Positions 55,775 to 64,000 of a stretch of 64,000 nucleotides of DNA are shown in pieces (position 1 is the first letter of the stretch; each line of letters begins with the position of its first letter). Below the pieces are notes generated by a model. That model saw nothing but the letters and a program-made list of their open reading frames with translations, made no database searches and was not told the DNA's origin. Source of the stretch: Macrolepiota albuminosa (lineage: Eukaryota; Basidiomycota; Agaricomycetes; Agaricales; Agaricaceae); contig JAMWFC010000082.1 in assembly GCA_027475525.1 (NCBI GenBank), positions 1,302,001 to 1,366,000 of the forward strand, given 5' to 3'. Position numbers and translations under genes: made by a program.

Positions 55775-56392
55775 ACGGTCGTGCATATGATCCATATGGA
55801 TCCTGACCACTTCATTCATTACCGGCGTAGTTTCACGCAATTCATGAGGTGTGGGCATCAAAAATGCCCAAGGACTGCGAAACAGGTGCTCATTGGCCGC
55901 TCTTTCCGGCCATAGAGTGGGCGCTTGCCTCACTTGTCGCTCTGCTGGTACTCCACCAGCCTGCCTGCCATTATCATGACGATTATCCTCGTCTTGATTG
56001 TTATTCCTGCGATCACGATCTCCACCGTCATTATTGCGACGACTTGGCTCCCACCGTTTGTAGTGATCACTACTATTGTCACTACCTTCCAAACCTCTGT
56101 CTGGGTCAGCCGTCCGAGCCGCAAATTGTCGCCGCATATCATCAACAGGCGTTACACCCTCACACCCTTCAAAAGCTACCCCCTGGTCATCAATTAACGA
56201 CTCACCATGATCACGCAAGTCCTGGTTGCATATCTTCTGGTAATTGACACGTTCATTCCAGTTGTCCACTAGGTGGACACGTTGCACTACGCGTCAGGGT
56301 TGCGTTTGCTCCTCAAGAATGTGGACTTCATCCACCTCTTCCTTGATGGTGACTTGCTTACAAGGTGTTTTAACCTCCTGTACTGCAAGCAG

Positions 56393-56546
56393 TGCCTCTG
56401 GCTCTGCCGGAGTCGTCGTCACAGTCTCTACCTCAGACAATGCCTGCTGAGGCACTCCGCTAACAATGCTGCCTCTGGCTCTGCCGGAGTCGTCGTCACA
56501 GTCTCTACCTCAGACAATGCCTGCTGAGGCACTCCGCTAACAATGC
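56393..56546. repeat. 77-bp perfect tandem duplication #23
   Basis: Copies at 56393 and 56470, in TE-C gag; TE-G has one copy. Confidence 0.93.
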
Positions 56547-57719
56547 GTTGATGGTTTGCGGCGTTCTGACGCTAAACATAGTCTTGCTGAGACTCATTAG
56601 CCTGACGAGGCGCATTGAGCAGTTCCATCGCATCCGTGATTAATGGCGCTTGTCGGCGCACGCTCATCTCACATTCTACTGAATTGGCTGGAGTAGCCGT
56701 TGAGATGCTGACCCTCACGCCGCTTTGCACTTAAGGTATTCCACCACTTCAAGTTCGAAGATATGCACAAACAATTCAATATATTCATTCAAATCTGCAC
56801 GAGGTACATCATGGCTCCTAGCAGCTAGCAATTGTAAGTGCTTTACTACATAAAGCTGCAGACGCTTTCACGTCAATTCCTTCGTGACTGACAGATATCG
56901 GTCCAACACCAGCTGTAGCTGGATAGACAAGGTCAAATGCGACCTTTTGCTTTCCTCATCATCTGAGGATTCCAGCTCGGATTCTAAGTCCATAACTCTC
57001 CTGAGGCCATCATGCCTCACCTGCAGCTGTTTGCCGGCTCTTCTGTGCAACTCTGGAATTCCAGGCGCTGTTGACACCTTTTCCAACCTTACGACCTTGT
57101 CGTCTTCCCTACTGATCACTATTGCTGGTCCTTGTGCCTGTTCTTGTGTCGTCATCGACGACAGTCCCGGTTCAGTGGCAGCATCGGCCACATATTCCAA
57201 ATGCCATTCAGTAGGTGCAGTCCAGAATGGAGTACTATGCGCAAATGCGCTGCCTTGTACCAATTCTGAGTACTGGGTAATATCCGGTTGACCCTCAGAA
57301 TGAGCTGACGAGCTCTCGGGCAATACCGGGTACATCAATGAAGGCATTTGGCTCGCTGGCAGCAACACTCCTGAAACCACAGATCTCTCTCCTGGTTTAC
57401 CACCAGGCCGTACAATGGACATCATCTGTAATATGGATAGCCCACCAGGCATTCCAAAGCTTGCGCTGACATTGCGAGGTATCTTCTCGTCCCGCTTTGG
57501 CAGGGGTTGATATGCAGATGCGGATTGCGTCTTCCCCACTTGAGACACAAGTTGTTCACCTGTGTCTACAGCTGGGAAAGGGGGGTCCAGATCAAGAGAA
57601 CCAGTCATGGAAACACGTTTTTGACGTGATGCCAACAGAGAATCAAGAGGTTTTGATGATAGTTGCCTAGTCGGTAACAAGCCTAGAGTCTGAAGCCAAT
57701 AGCAGAAGATTTAAAAAAA

Positions 57720-57892
57720 TGCAACCTCTGGTTACGAGTTAGAACTATCTGTGTACCTCACACAGTGCTAAATCAGACCACAATATCGGATTTGACTAGT
57801 ACTTAGTGTGAAAACAAGATGTTGTCTTACATAATACTAGAGTAAATGATTATAGCGTCGTTGACGCTATTAACATGGTTAACTCCGTTACA
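57720..57892 (-). repeat. TE-C 5' LTR
   Basis: 173 bp, partner of 20791-20963. On the element strand it is followed by TTTTTTTAAATCTTCTGC, as in TE-G. Confidence 0.93.
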
Positions 57893-58403
57893 CCTCTAAA
57901 ACCAGGTGCTCACTCTGCACTTTCTGTTGGATCTCTTGGCCTAGGCTTAGATCTTCCCAAGATGCCTCCTTCTGATCTTTGTTGGCTACTTGATCCACCC
58001 TCCAACAAGTTACGCCCAAATTTTGGATATCAATCCACCTTTCCACATTCATCTGCTTCTATTCTAAGACCTCCAATTTGGAATGACATTAGTCATGAAG
58101 AACTCCTTGCAATCTGGATGACATCTTTACTTGACCCTGAACCTGTATATGGTGATAGGACCCTATACAGGTTAGGCGCATCAACGGCAGGCTTGGCATT
58201 GGTTCCGGAAACCTTGCTGCACTCGTCCCAAACTTGGCGCATGCGTTTTATCCATCTCAAGCCATTCTCAATGGCCGAACATGGCAAAAAGCAGATCCAA
58301 TCAATGATAGCACCGACGGCAGCAAAAATAACAACTGACAGATGGCATCAGTCACTGACAACAGCGCTTAGCAAGAAGATTGATGATCTATCAAAAAACT
58401 GAT
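57893..58403 (+). pseudogene. TE-A downstream coding segment, domain unknown
   Basis: After excision of TE-C and one CCTCT, the TE-A protease frame (..FGRGYSPL) continues here as KPGAHSALSVGSLGLGLDL and stays open about 170 codons to TGA 58401-58403. It contains PPIWNDISHEELLAIWMTSLL and RMRFIHLKPFSMAEH. It has no reverse transcriptase motif, although RT would be expected downstream of protease in Ty3/gypsy. I do not recognise the domain. Either RT has been deleted, or this is not an ordinary gag-pol element. Confidence 0.6.
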
Positions 58404-58859
58404 GGACAGCTTGGCGTTTGACCTTGGCGGCTGACATCACTTAGGTGCTTGGACAGACAGAAGGGTGATGGATTGATGGTTTAGCGTCGCGATCTGCCAC
58501 CTGGCGCCGCTAGGGGTCTTGAATGGACGGCAGGGATCTGAAACCACTGAAGCTACCCCTTATAAAATTTTCTAGTTTACTGCTCTTTGGCGTTATTAGC
58601 CACTGGCGACGGCGAACTCCTTGTAGTATAAAAGTACTTACCAACTTGTACAATCGTCATCAGAGAACAGAGTTTCCTGCTCCTCTTACTTCAGTCTCTC
58701 TTATGCTCAAGACCTCAGTTATGGTCGGCAACGTCGCACTTGTCAGCAGTTGCAGACTATCGCTAGCCTTCAACCTATTCGCGCCTTGCAGCTACGGCAG
58801 GCACTAACAACGCTTAGACCTCACTAAGCTTACCGTGTTCTTGCCGCTGACATTGCCAT
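58404..58859. other. unassigned stretch with promoter-like elements
   Basis: About 455 bp between the TE-A segment and TE-F. It contains TTATAAAA (58560-58567) and GTATAAAAG (58625-58633) followed by C/T-rich sequence, and a TAGCGTCGCG..GGCGCCGCTA region. It could be the promoter or LTR part of another element, but no second copy is in the window. Confidence 0.35.
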
Positions 58860-59581
58860 TGTCACGACCCCTCCCCTCCGGAACCTCTCCGGAGCCCCAT
58901 CCGGGAACCCCTCTCATCGATCCCACAGCATGCCCCGCCCCCACAGCCGCCGATGCCGCCATCACACGCATCAACAACCGCCATCAGCCAGCCCCCCGGG
59001 ACCCCTACATCACGGACCCCAGGATCAACCGCCATCAGCGATCGGATCACGTGATTCGCCTCCGGCCATCACGCATCATGCATCGCAACTCCCTCCGCGC
59101 CAATTGATTGCACGTCCCCACATGCGCAATCCTGGTATACAGTCCCTACCCGCTACTCAATGACCTCCGGAACCCATCCCAGACACCCGGGGACCCCGAG
59201 ACCCGGCCCCGTAGTACTTATAGTATAGCTCCCCGTTGTATTCGCTAGTCTTGATATTACTTTGGTTATTGCGTGCCCTCTTGCTTGACTGGTACGCTTC
59301 GACTGGCACGCCTAAGTATTTGCGTGCTCTAAGTTTGGTACACACTTCGCGACTCTTAAGTTACTAACTTGGTCTCATCTTAGAACCTCCAGTTCGCGAC
59401 TCGACCCCCTCTAACCCAAAACCCCCGGACTCTAATCCCCTCTCCCAGGATTACCCCTGTCTCCGTCTTGAACCCCGGAGTCCTAGCCCCGGAGTTTCAG
59501 ACACCCGAGTATTCGTAGGTCAAGTCCGCATTGTAAGGGCGTTGCTTTCCTGGAAAGCCCCCGACTCAGCGGAACCTGACA
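58860..59581 (+). repeat. TE-F 5' LTR
   Basis: 722 bp, similar to TE-D LTRs with deletions and many transitions. Confidence 0.92.
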
Positions 59582-59724
59582 TAATATCAAGACTCCCTCC
59601 TTACACCGTTCTTGATGGCTACGTATACTCACACCTACTACCCCACGGGAACCTGACATAATATCAAGACTCCCTCCTTACACCGTTCTTGATGGCTACG
59701 TATACTCACACCTACTACCCCACG
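59571..59724. repeat. 77-bp perfect tandem duplication #24
   Basis: Copies at 59571 and 59648, covering the LTR end and Gag start codon of TE-F, so the ATG appears at 59615 and 59692. Confidence 0.93.
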
Positions 59725-60791
59725 GGCTATCAGACCGACCCCTACAGACGCCCGGTACCCGATCACTACTCTGCGCAGACCCCCCGCCCCGTCTATCCAC
59801 CCCTCCCATATGAACCTCAGTATCTCCACCACCACTGGGCCCCCGACCCATCCCTCTATGATCTGGGGCCCTCAGCCAGTTGGGCCCCTCCGCCCAACTT
59901 AGCCATGGCACGACCTGTGGAGGTCCCCTCATACCGGAGCATTCCTGGGGGCCTACCGGAGACCCCACCAGTACCCAGTGGACCTCGCCCGATTCCCCCC
60001 AGCGAGGGCCCCTTTGCACCCACCCCCTACTACGGTTACCAGCGCCCTGCTCCCCAACCCCGAAAACCCCGAGGACCCCCCTACCCCGACTACCCCCCTT
60101 GTCACTACCCGGCCACCGCTCCACCCGCTCCACCCGCTCGGACCCCTCCCTCGCCAATAGGATGACGACACCTCGAGGAGTATGAACGGCAACGGGACAA
60201 GGTACTCCGCTCCCTCAGGATCTCACCGGAGGACTTCGCGCAACAGACAAGGGCGCTGCTCATGGAATTTGGACACGACGACTTTGAAGGCACTCCGGAG
60301 GAATGGGCTCACTGCCTGGTCAAATTTGGGGATCGCCTCATGCGAGGAGAACTCCCGGAGCAAACCATGGTAAAGTATAGGCGCAATACGATCCTCTGGG
60401 AAGAATTACAGCAGCTGCTCGACGAAGTCCATGCGTCCCCCTCCCCTCGACCCCTCAATGACCCTGTGGACCCAGGTCGCTCAATTCACATTCAGCGGGA
60501 ACCCCCAGAACCAGCCCCGGCAGTCCTGGCAGCCCCCGCAGTCCCCACTCCGGAACAACGACAACGGGAAGAACGACAAAACGCCTCAGCCATATTGCGG
60601 TCCCTCAACCCGACTGGAGGTCTTTTTGACCAACCTGCTGCCTGCACGGTAGGCTTGTCAACTCGTCGCAGGGCTAATTCCGTTTCTAGTACCTTTGAGA
60701 CCTGGGGGCAGCCCCAGAGACCCCTGGAACCCCTCCTGCGAATGGACAACGCCCGACCTCCGCCTCCAGCAAACCCTGGTAGAGCCCGGGT
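59692..60791 (+). pseudogene. TE-F gag N-terminal region
   Basis: Same Pro/Tyr-rich Gag start as TE-D (MATYTHTYYPTGY), interrupted by TGA at 60163-60165 where TE-D has CGA, then open again to the TE-G insertion inside NPGRARV. No CCHC or pol part is present. Confidence 0.9.
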
Positions 60792-60963
60792 GTAACGGAG
60801 TTACCCGTGTCACTAGCGTCCACGACGCTATACTTGTTTAATGTAGTATTACGTAAGACAACATCTTGTTTTCACTCTAAGTACTAGTCAATCCGATACT
60901 GCGGTCTGATTTAGCACTTGTGTGATACACACAGGATAGTTCTAACCCGTAACTATGGTTACA
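60792..60963 (+). repeat. TE-G 5' LTR (172 bp)
   Basis: TGTAACGGAG..GGTTACA, reverse complement of the TE-C LTR with scattered differences. It keeps ATTACGTAAG where the two TE-C LTRs have TTATGTAAT and TTACATAAT. Confidence 0.92.
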
Positions 60964-61074
60964 TTTTTTTAAATCTTCTGCTATCGGCTTTAGACTCTAG
61001 GCTTGTTACCGACTAGGCAACTTTCATCAAAACCTCTCGATTCTCTGTTGGCATCACGCTGAAAACGTGCTTCC

Positions 61075-64000
61075 ATGACTGGCTCTCTTGATCCGGATCC
61101 TCCGTTCTCAGCTGCAGACGCAGGTGACTTACCTGTGCTTCAGGCTGTGAAGACGCAATCTGCGTCAGCATACCAACCCCCGCCAAAGCGGGACGAAAAG
61201 ACCCCTCGCGATGTCAGCGCGAGCTATGGAATGCCTGGTGGGCTATCCGTATCACGGATGATGTCCATTGTACGACCTGGTGGAAAACCAGGAGATAGAT
61301 CCGCGGTCTCAGGAGTGTCGCTGCCAGCGAGTCAAATGCCCTCACTGATGTATCCGGTATTGCCCGAGAGCTCTTCAGCTCTCTCGGAGGGTCAACCGGA
61401 CGTTACTCAGTACTCGGAAATGGTACAAGGCAGCGCGTTTGCGCATAGCACCCCATTCCGGACTGCACCTACGGAACGGCATTTGGAATATGTGGCCAAT
61501 GCTGCCACTGAACCGGGACCGTCGTCATTGACGACACAATTACAGAAGCAAGGACCAGCAATAGTGGTCAGTAGGGAAGACGACAATGTCGTAAGGTTGG
61601 ACAAGGCGTTAACAACGCCTGGAAGTCCAGAGTTGCACCGACGAGCCGGCAAACAGCCGCAAGTGAGGCATGACGGCCTCAGGAGAGTTATGGACTTAGA
61701 GTCCGAGTTGGAGTCCTCAGATGATGAGGAAAGCAAAAGGTCGCATTCGACCTTGTCTATCCAGTTGCAGCTAGTATTGGACCGATATCCGGCGGTCGTG
61801 AAGGAATCGACGCGAAAGCGTCTTCAGCTTTATGTAGTGAAGCACTTACAGTTGCTGGCGGCTAGGAGCCACGATGTACCCCGTGCAGATTCGAGTGAAT
61901 ATATCGAATTGTTTGTGCGCATCTTCGAACTCGAAGTAGTGGAATACCTTAAGCGCAAAGCGGCGCGAGGGTCAGCAGTCTCAACGGCTACTCCAGCCGA
62001 CTCCGTAGAATGTGAGATGAGTGTGCGCAGACGAGCGCCACTAATCGCGGACGCAATGGAATTGCTCAATGCGCCTCGTCAGGCTAATGAGTCTCAGCAA
62101 GACTACATTCGGCGTCAGAACGCCGCAAACCGTCAACGCATTGTTAGCGGAGTGCCTCAGCAGGCATTGTCTGAGGTGGAGACTGTAACGACGACTCCGG
62201 CAGAGCCAGAGGCAGCACTTGTAGTGCAGGAGGTTAAAACACCTCGTAAGCAAGTTACAATCAAGGAAGAGGTGGACGAAGTCCACATTCTTGAGGAGCG
62301 AACGCGACCACAACGCGTAGTGCGACGCGTCCACCTAGTGGACAACTGGAATGAACGCGTCAATTACCAAAGGATACGCAACCAGGACTTGCGCGATCAT
62401 GGTGAGTCGTTCATTGACGACCAGGGGGTAGTCTTTGAAGGGCGTGAGGGCGTAACGCCTGTCGATGACATGCGGCGACAATTCGCGGCTCGGACTGCTG
62501 AACCGGACAGAGATCCGGGTGGTAGTGACGACAGTAGTGGTCACTACGAACGTAGGGAGCCAAATCGTCGCAATCACGACGGTGGAGATCGTGATCGTAG
62601 GAATGACGATCAGGACGATAATAATCGTCGTGACAGAGGCAGGCAGGCTGGTGGAATACCAGCGGAGCAACAAGTGAGGCAACAGCCCCCCGCACGGCCG
62701 GAAAGAGTGGTCAATGAGCACCTGTTTCGCAGTCCTCGGGCATTTTCGATGCCCGCACCTCATGATTTGCGTGAAACTACGCCGGGAATGAATGAAGCGG
62801 TCAGGATCCATATGGATCATATGCATGACCGCCTCACTCGTCTGGTGGATGACTCCCTTGGAGTCAGATTTAAGTTCCCTGCTGGGGTAAGCCCCCGTAA
62901 ATCCGATGGTAAGCACATACGTGCGTACGCTGGAGGACATAGGTTCTCGCAACTGGAGGACTGGGCCATGGACGTGTGCTACCACCTCGCAGCCTGCTGC
63001 TATGGTGGAGACGACATGGACCAGGAAAGGATATTCGTGCTACACGAATTTATGGAAGGAGAGGCTCGGAATTGGTTCCGTCGCCATGTTCTCCACATTA
63101 ATCGCGACAAATCGCACTGGACATTTAAAGAGGTCCTGATAGGACTGTATAATCGGTTCGTTAACGCTGCTACGATGCAGGAAGCTCGCGATGCCTTTAG
63201 AAAGGCAGTGTATGACGCTAAGACTGGCGTCCAGACCTTTTATGATGACCTTGTGGGTCATGCACAGAATATGGCCGTCTATCCAGACGAATACACTATC
63301 TGCGAGACATTCCTGGACGGAATACCCGCAGACATGAGGAGAGCGTTGATACGCGACGATAACTTGTCTCCGGAGGTCAACACTGTGACTGAATTTTTGG
63401 CGTATGCCATCCGTTATGAGCAGTCGACACGGACTGCAAACCATTATGAGCAGCGTAGTTCACGCCGAGGACCAGTGAACCGTCAGGCAGTGAAGGTGGG
63501 AACCTTCCTAGCCAAGCGGACGGAGATGGAGAACAATCGCAATCCGCGATTCGTGGTTCGCAAGACAATTCCTGGAGGCCAACGGCCTCGATCGAAACCT
63601 GCTGGACAATTGCCAGCGAAGGACAGTCGACCCGTTTCGGGTCAGAATCAAGTAGCACCAAGAGGAGTAGTGGCGCCTGCAGCGCGTATGGCGGGTAAAA
63701 CCGCTGGAGCTCCAGGAGTGGGCCAGAGAAGGCCTGCCGGGGACCCCTCAGCGTGCTACAATTGTGGCAGGAGCGGGCACTTTGCTAAGGAGTGTCCCGC
63801 CCCTCCTAAGGCACACATCCGAGCGGCCCATACGGCTGCGGCACCGAGCGATGTCGTCAGTGACAACGAGGACGATGAAATCGAGGAGGAGCCGCAAGTA
63901 GAGGCTGACGGGTCGGAAGTGGATGACGCTGAGAGCGTCCAGATTGATGGCGACGAATACGTCGCAGTGGACGTCTACGACAGCGACTATTACGCTTGTG
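61075..64000 (+). CDS. TE-G Gag, uninterrupted, open at the window edge
   Basis: ATG 61075 (MTGSLDPDPP) opens a frame I read codon by codon to 64000 without a stop: 975 codons, incomplete at the 3' end. Residues 1-560 are charged and low in complexity, with an Asp/Arg-rich tract (DRDRRNDDQDDNNRRDRGR). A capsid-like domain follows (about residues 580-800: DWAMDVCYHLAACCYGG, EGEARNWFRRHVLHINR, MQEARDAFRKAVYDA, ETFLDGIPADMRRALIRDD). A basic linker precedes a CCHC knuckle CYNCGRSGHFAKEC (about residue 895), then an acidic tail. In TE-B the same frame runs on into protease and RT, so this may be a Gag-Pol fusion. It is the reference for reading the broken TE-B and TE-C copies. Confidence 0.94.
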   Translation, partial: MTGSLDPDPPFSAADAGDLPVLQAVKTQSASAYQPPPKRDEKTPRDVSASYGMPGGLSVSRMMSIVRPGGKPGDRSAVSGVSLPASQMPSLMYPVLPESSSALSEGQPDVTQYSEMVQGSAFAHSTPFRTAPTERHLEYVANAATEPGPSSLTTQLQKQGPAIVVSREDDNVVRLDKALTTPGSPELHRRAGKQPQVRHDGLRRVMDLESELESSDDEESKRSHSTLSIQLQLVLDRYPAVVKESTRKRLQLYVVKHLQLLAARSHDVPRADSSEYIELFVRIFELEVVEYLKRKAARGSAVSTATPADSVECEMSVRRRAPLIADAMELLNAPRQANESQQDYIRRQNAANRQRIVSGVPQQALSEVETVTTTPAEPEAALVVQEVKTPRKQVTIKEEVDEVHILEERTRPQRVVRRVHLVDNWNERVNYQRIRNQDLRDHGESFIDDQGVVFEGREGVTPVDDMRRQFAARTAEPDRDPGGSDDSSGHYERREPNRRNHDGGDRDRRNDDQDDNNRRDRGRQAGGIPAEQQVRQQPPARPERVVNEHLFRSPRAFSMPAPHDLRETTPGMNEAVRIHMDHMHDRLTRLVDDSLGVRFKFPAGVSPRKSDGKHIRAYAGGHRFSQLEDWAMDVCYHLAACCYGGDDMDQERIFVLHEFMEGEARNWFRRHVLHINRDKSHWTFKEVLIGLYNRFVNAATMQEARDAFRKAVYDAKTGVQTFYDDLVGHAQNMAVYPDEYTICETFLDGIPADMRRALIRDDNLSPEVNTVTEFLAYAIRYEQSTRTANHYEQRSSRRGPVNRQAVKVGTFLAKRTEMENNRNPRFVVRKTIPGGQRPRSKPAGQLPAKDSRPVSGQNQVAPRGVVAPAARMAGKTAGAPGVGQRRPAGDPSACYNCGRSGHFAKECPAPPKAHIRAAHTAAAPSDVVSDNEDDEIEEEPQVEADGSEVDDAESVQIDGDEYVAVDVYDSDYYAC

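Larger units (their letters stand above)
54470..57608 (-). pseudogene. TE-C gag
   Basis: Colinear with the intact TE-G Gag. It starts at the ATG at 57606-57608 (MTGSLD), is interrupted by TGA at 56868-56870, by duplications #22 and #23, and by TGA at 54708-54710 where TE-G has CGA. It retains capsid-like EGEAQNWFRRHVLHINR and ETFLDGIPADMRRALIRDD, and the CCHC knuckle CYNCGRSGHFAKEC near 54760. Structural protein of the element, no longer translatable. Confidence 0.9.
20791..57892 (-). mobile_element. TE-C, Ty3/gypsy element split by TE-D and TE-E
   Basis: LTRs 20791-20963 and 57720-57892 (173 bp; plus strand TGCAACC..GTTACA) with TSD CCTCT at 20786-20790 and 57893-57897. The element is read on the minus strand: gag, protease, RT/RNase H/integrase, chromodomain, ORF3. 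A polypurine tract TTGGGGGCTA abuts the 3' LTR (20964-20973). TE-E and TE-D interrupt integrase and ORF3. Its own length without them is about 11.5 kb, matching TE-B. LTRs differ at 7 of 173 positions, all transitions. Catalytic motifs are mutated, so it is dead. TE-G is a closely related copy. Confidence 0.94.
58860..60791 (+). mobile_element. TE-F, 5' part of a TE-D-family element, truncated by TE-G
   Basis: LTR at 58860-59581 (TGTCACG..CCTGACA, 722 bp with deletions relative to 806), the same leader, and Gag N-terminal region to 60791, where TE-G begins. Compared with TE-D many differences are CpG to TpG/CpA. The right half, if it exists, lies beyond TE-G outside the window. Confidence 0.92.
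60792..64000 (+). mobile_element. TE-G, 5' part of a TE-C-family element (continues past the window)
   Basis: Begins with a TE-C-type LTR in forward orientation, followed by the same TTTTTTTAAATCTTCTGC leader and an uninterrupted Gag. Inserted in TE-F gag. No TSD can be checked because the right end is outside. It lacks the TGA stops seen in TE-C and may be the youngest copy of its family here. Confidence 0.93.

Noticed and set aside
61407..63661. Several minus-strand ORFs of 60-216 codons over TE-G
   Set aside because: They are antisense shadows of the uninterrupted plus-strand Gag frame (61075-64000).

Overview
The window looks like a filamentous basidiomycete nuclear genome: introns of about 40-60 nt, two ordinary fungal housekeeping genes at the left edge, then almost 60 kb of Ty3/gypsy-type LTR retrotransposons. 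I cannot name a genus from the sequence. Unique DNA covers about 1-4700: the autophagy gene ATG12 (108-595; its 5' end may lie left of the window) and, 55 bp downstream on the same strand, a 13-exon AMP deaminase gene (651-3586).

From 5615 rightwards the window is a set of nested retrotransposons, labelled here TE-A to TE-G. I resolved them by terminal TG..CA, target site duplications (TSDs), polypurine tracts, and restoration of reading frames. TE-A is a degenerate gag/protease element left in three pieces (7511-7746, 19288-20790, 57893-58403). It is split by TE-B (7747-19287, + strand, TSD CATAA) and TE-C (20791-57892, - strand, TSD CCTCT). TE-C is itself split by TE-D (24026-35482, + strand, TSD GGTGT, LTRs identical as far as read by eye) and TE-E (36380-50547, - strand, TSD ACGT, 1044-bp LTRs). 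At the right edge TE-F (58860-60791, same family as TE-D) is cut by TE-G (60792 to beyond 64000, same family as TE-C). TE-G has an uninterrupted Gag frame of 975 codons that runs off the window. A solo LTR of the TE-E family lies at 5615-6634 (TSD ACGG).

The elements carry cargo beyond gag-pol. TE-D and TE-E have different LTRs, TSD lengths and integrase C-termini, yet each carries an intron-containing gene antisense to gag-pol, between pol and the 3' LTR. Both encode a six-cysteine zinc-cluster-like motif, then basic patches, then a coiled coil, and in both an intron ends exactly before the first cysteine codon. TE-E carries two further small antisense genes that resemble each other. TE-B and TE-C instead carry a large sense-strand third ORF downstream of the chromodomain. 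It is conserved between the two and I recognise no family. These accessory genes are the best candidates for something undescribed.

Two cautions apply to every gene from 5400 onward. First, I found 24 tandem duplications of exactly 77 bp, 23 of them perfect, almost all in repeats. They look like uncollapsed k-mer overlaps from a de Bruijn assembly with k=77, and many apparent frameshifts vanish when one copy is ignored. Second, most real stop codons are TGA. LTR-LTR and copy-copy differences are mainly CpG to TpG/CpA transitions, the footprint expected of methylated, decaying elements.
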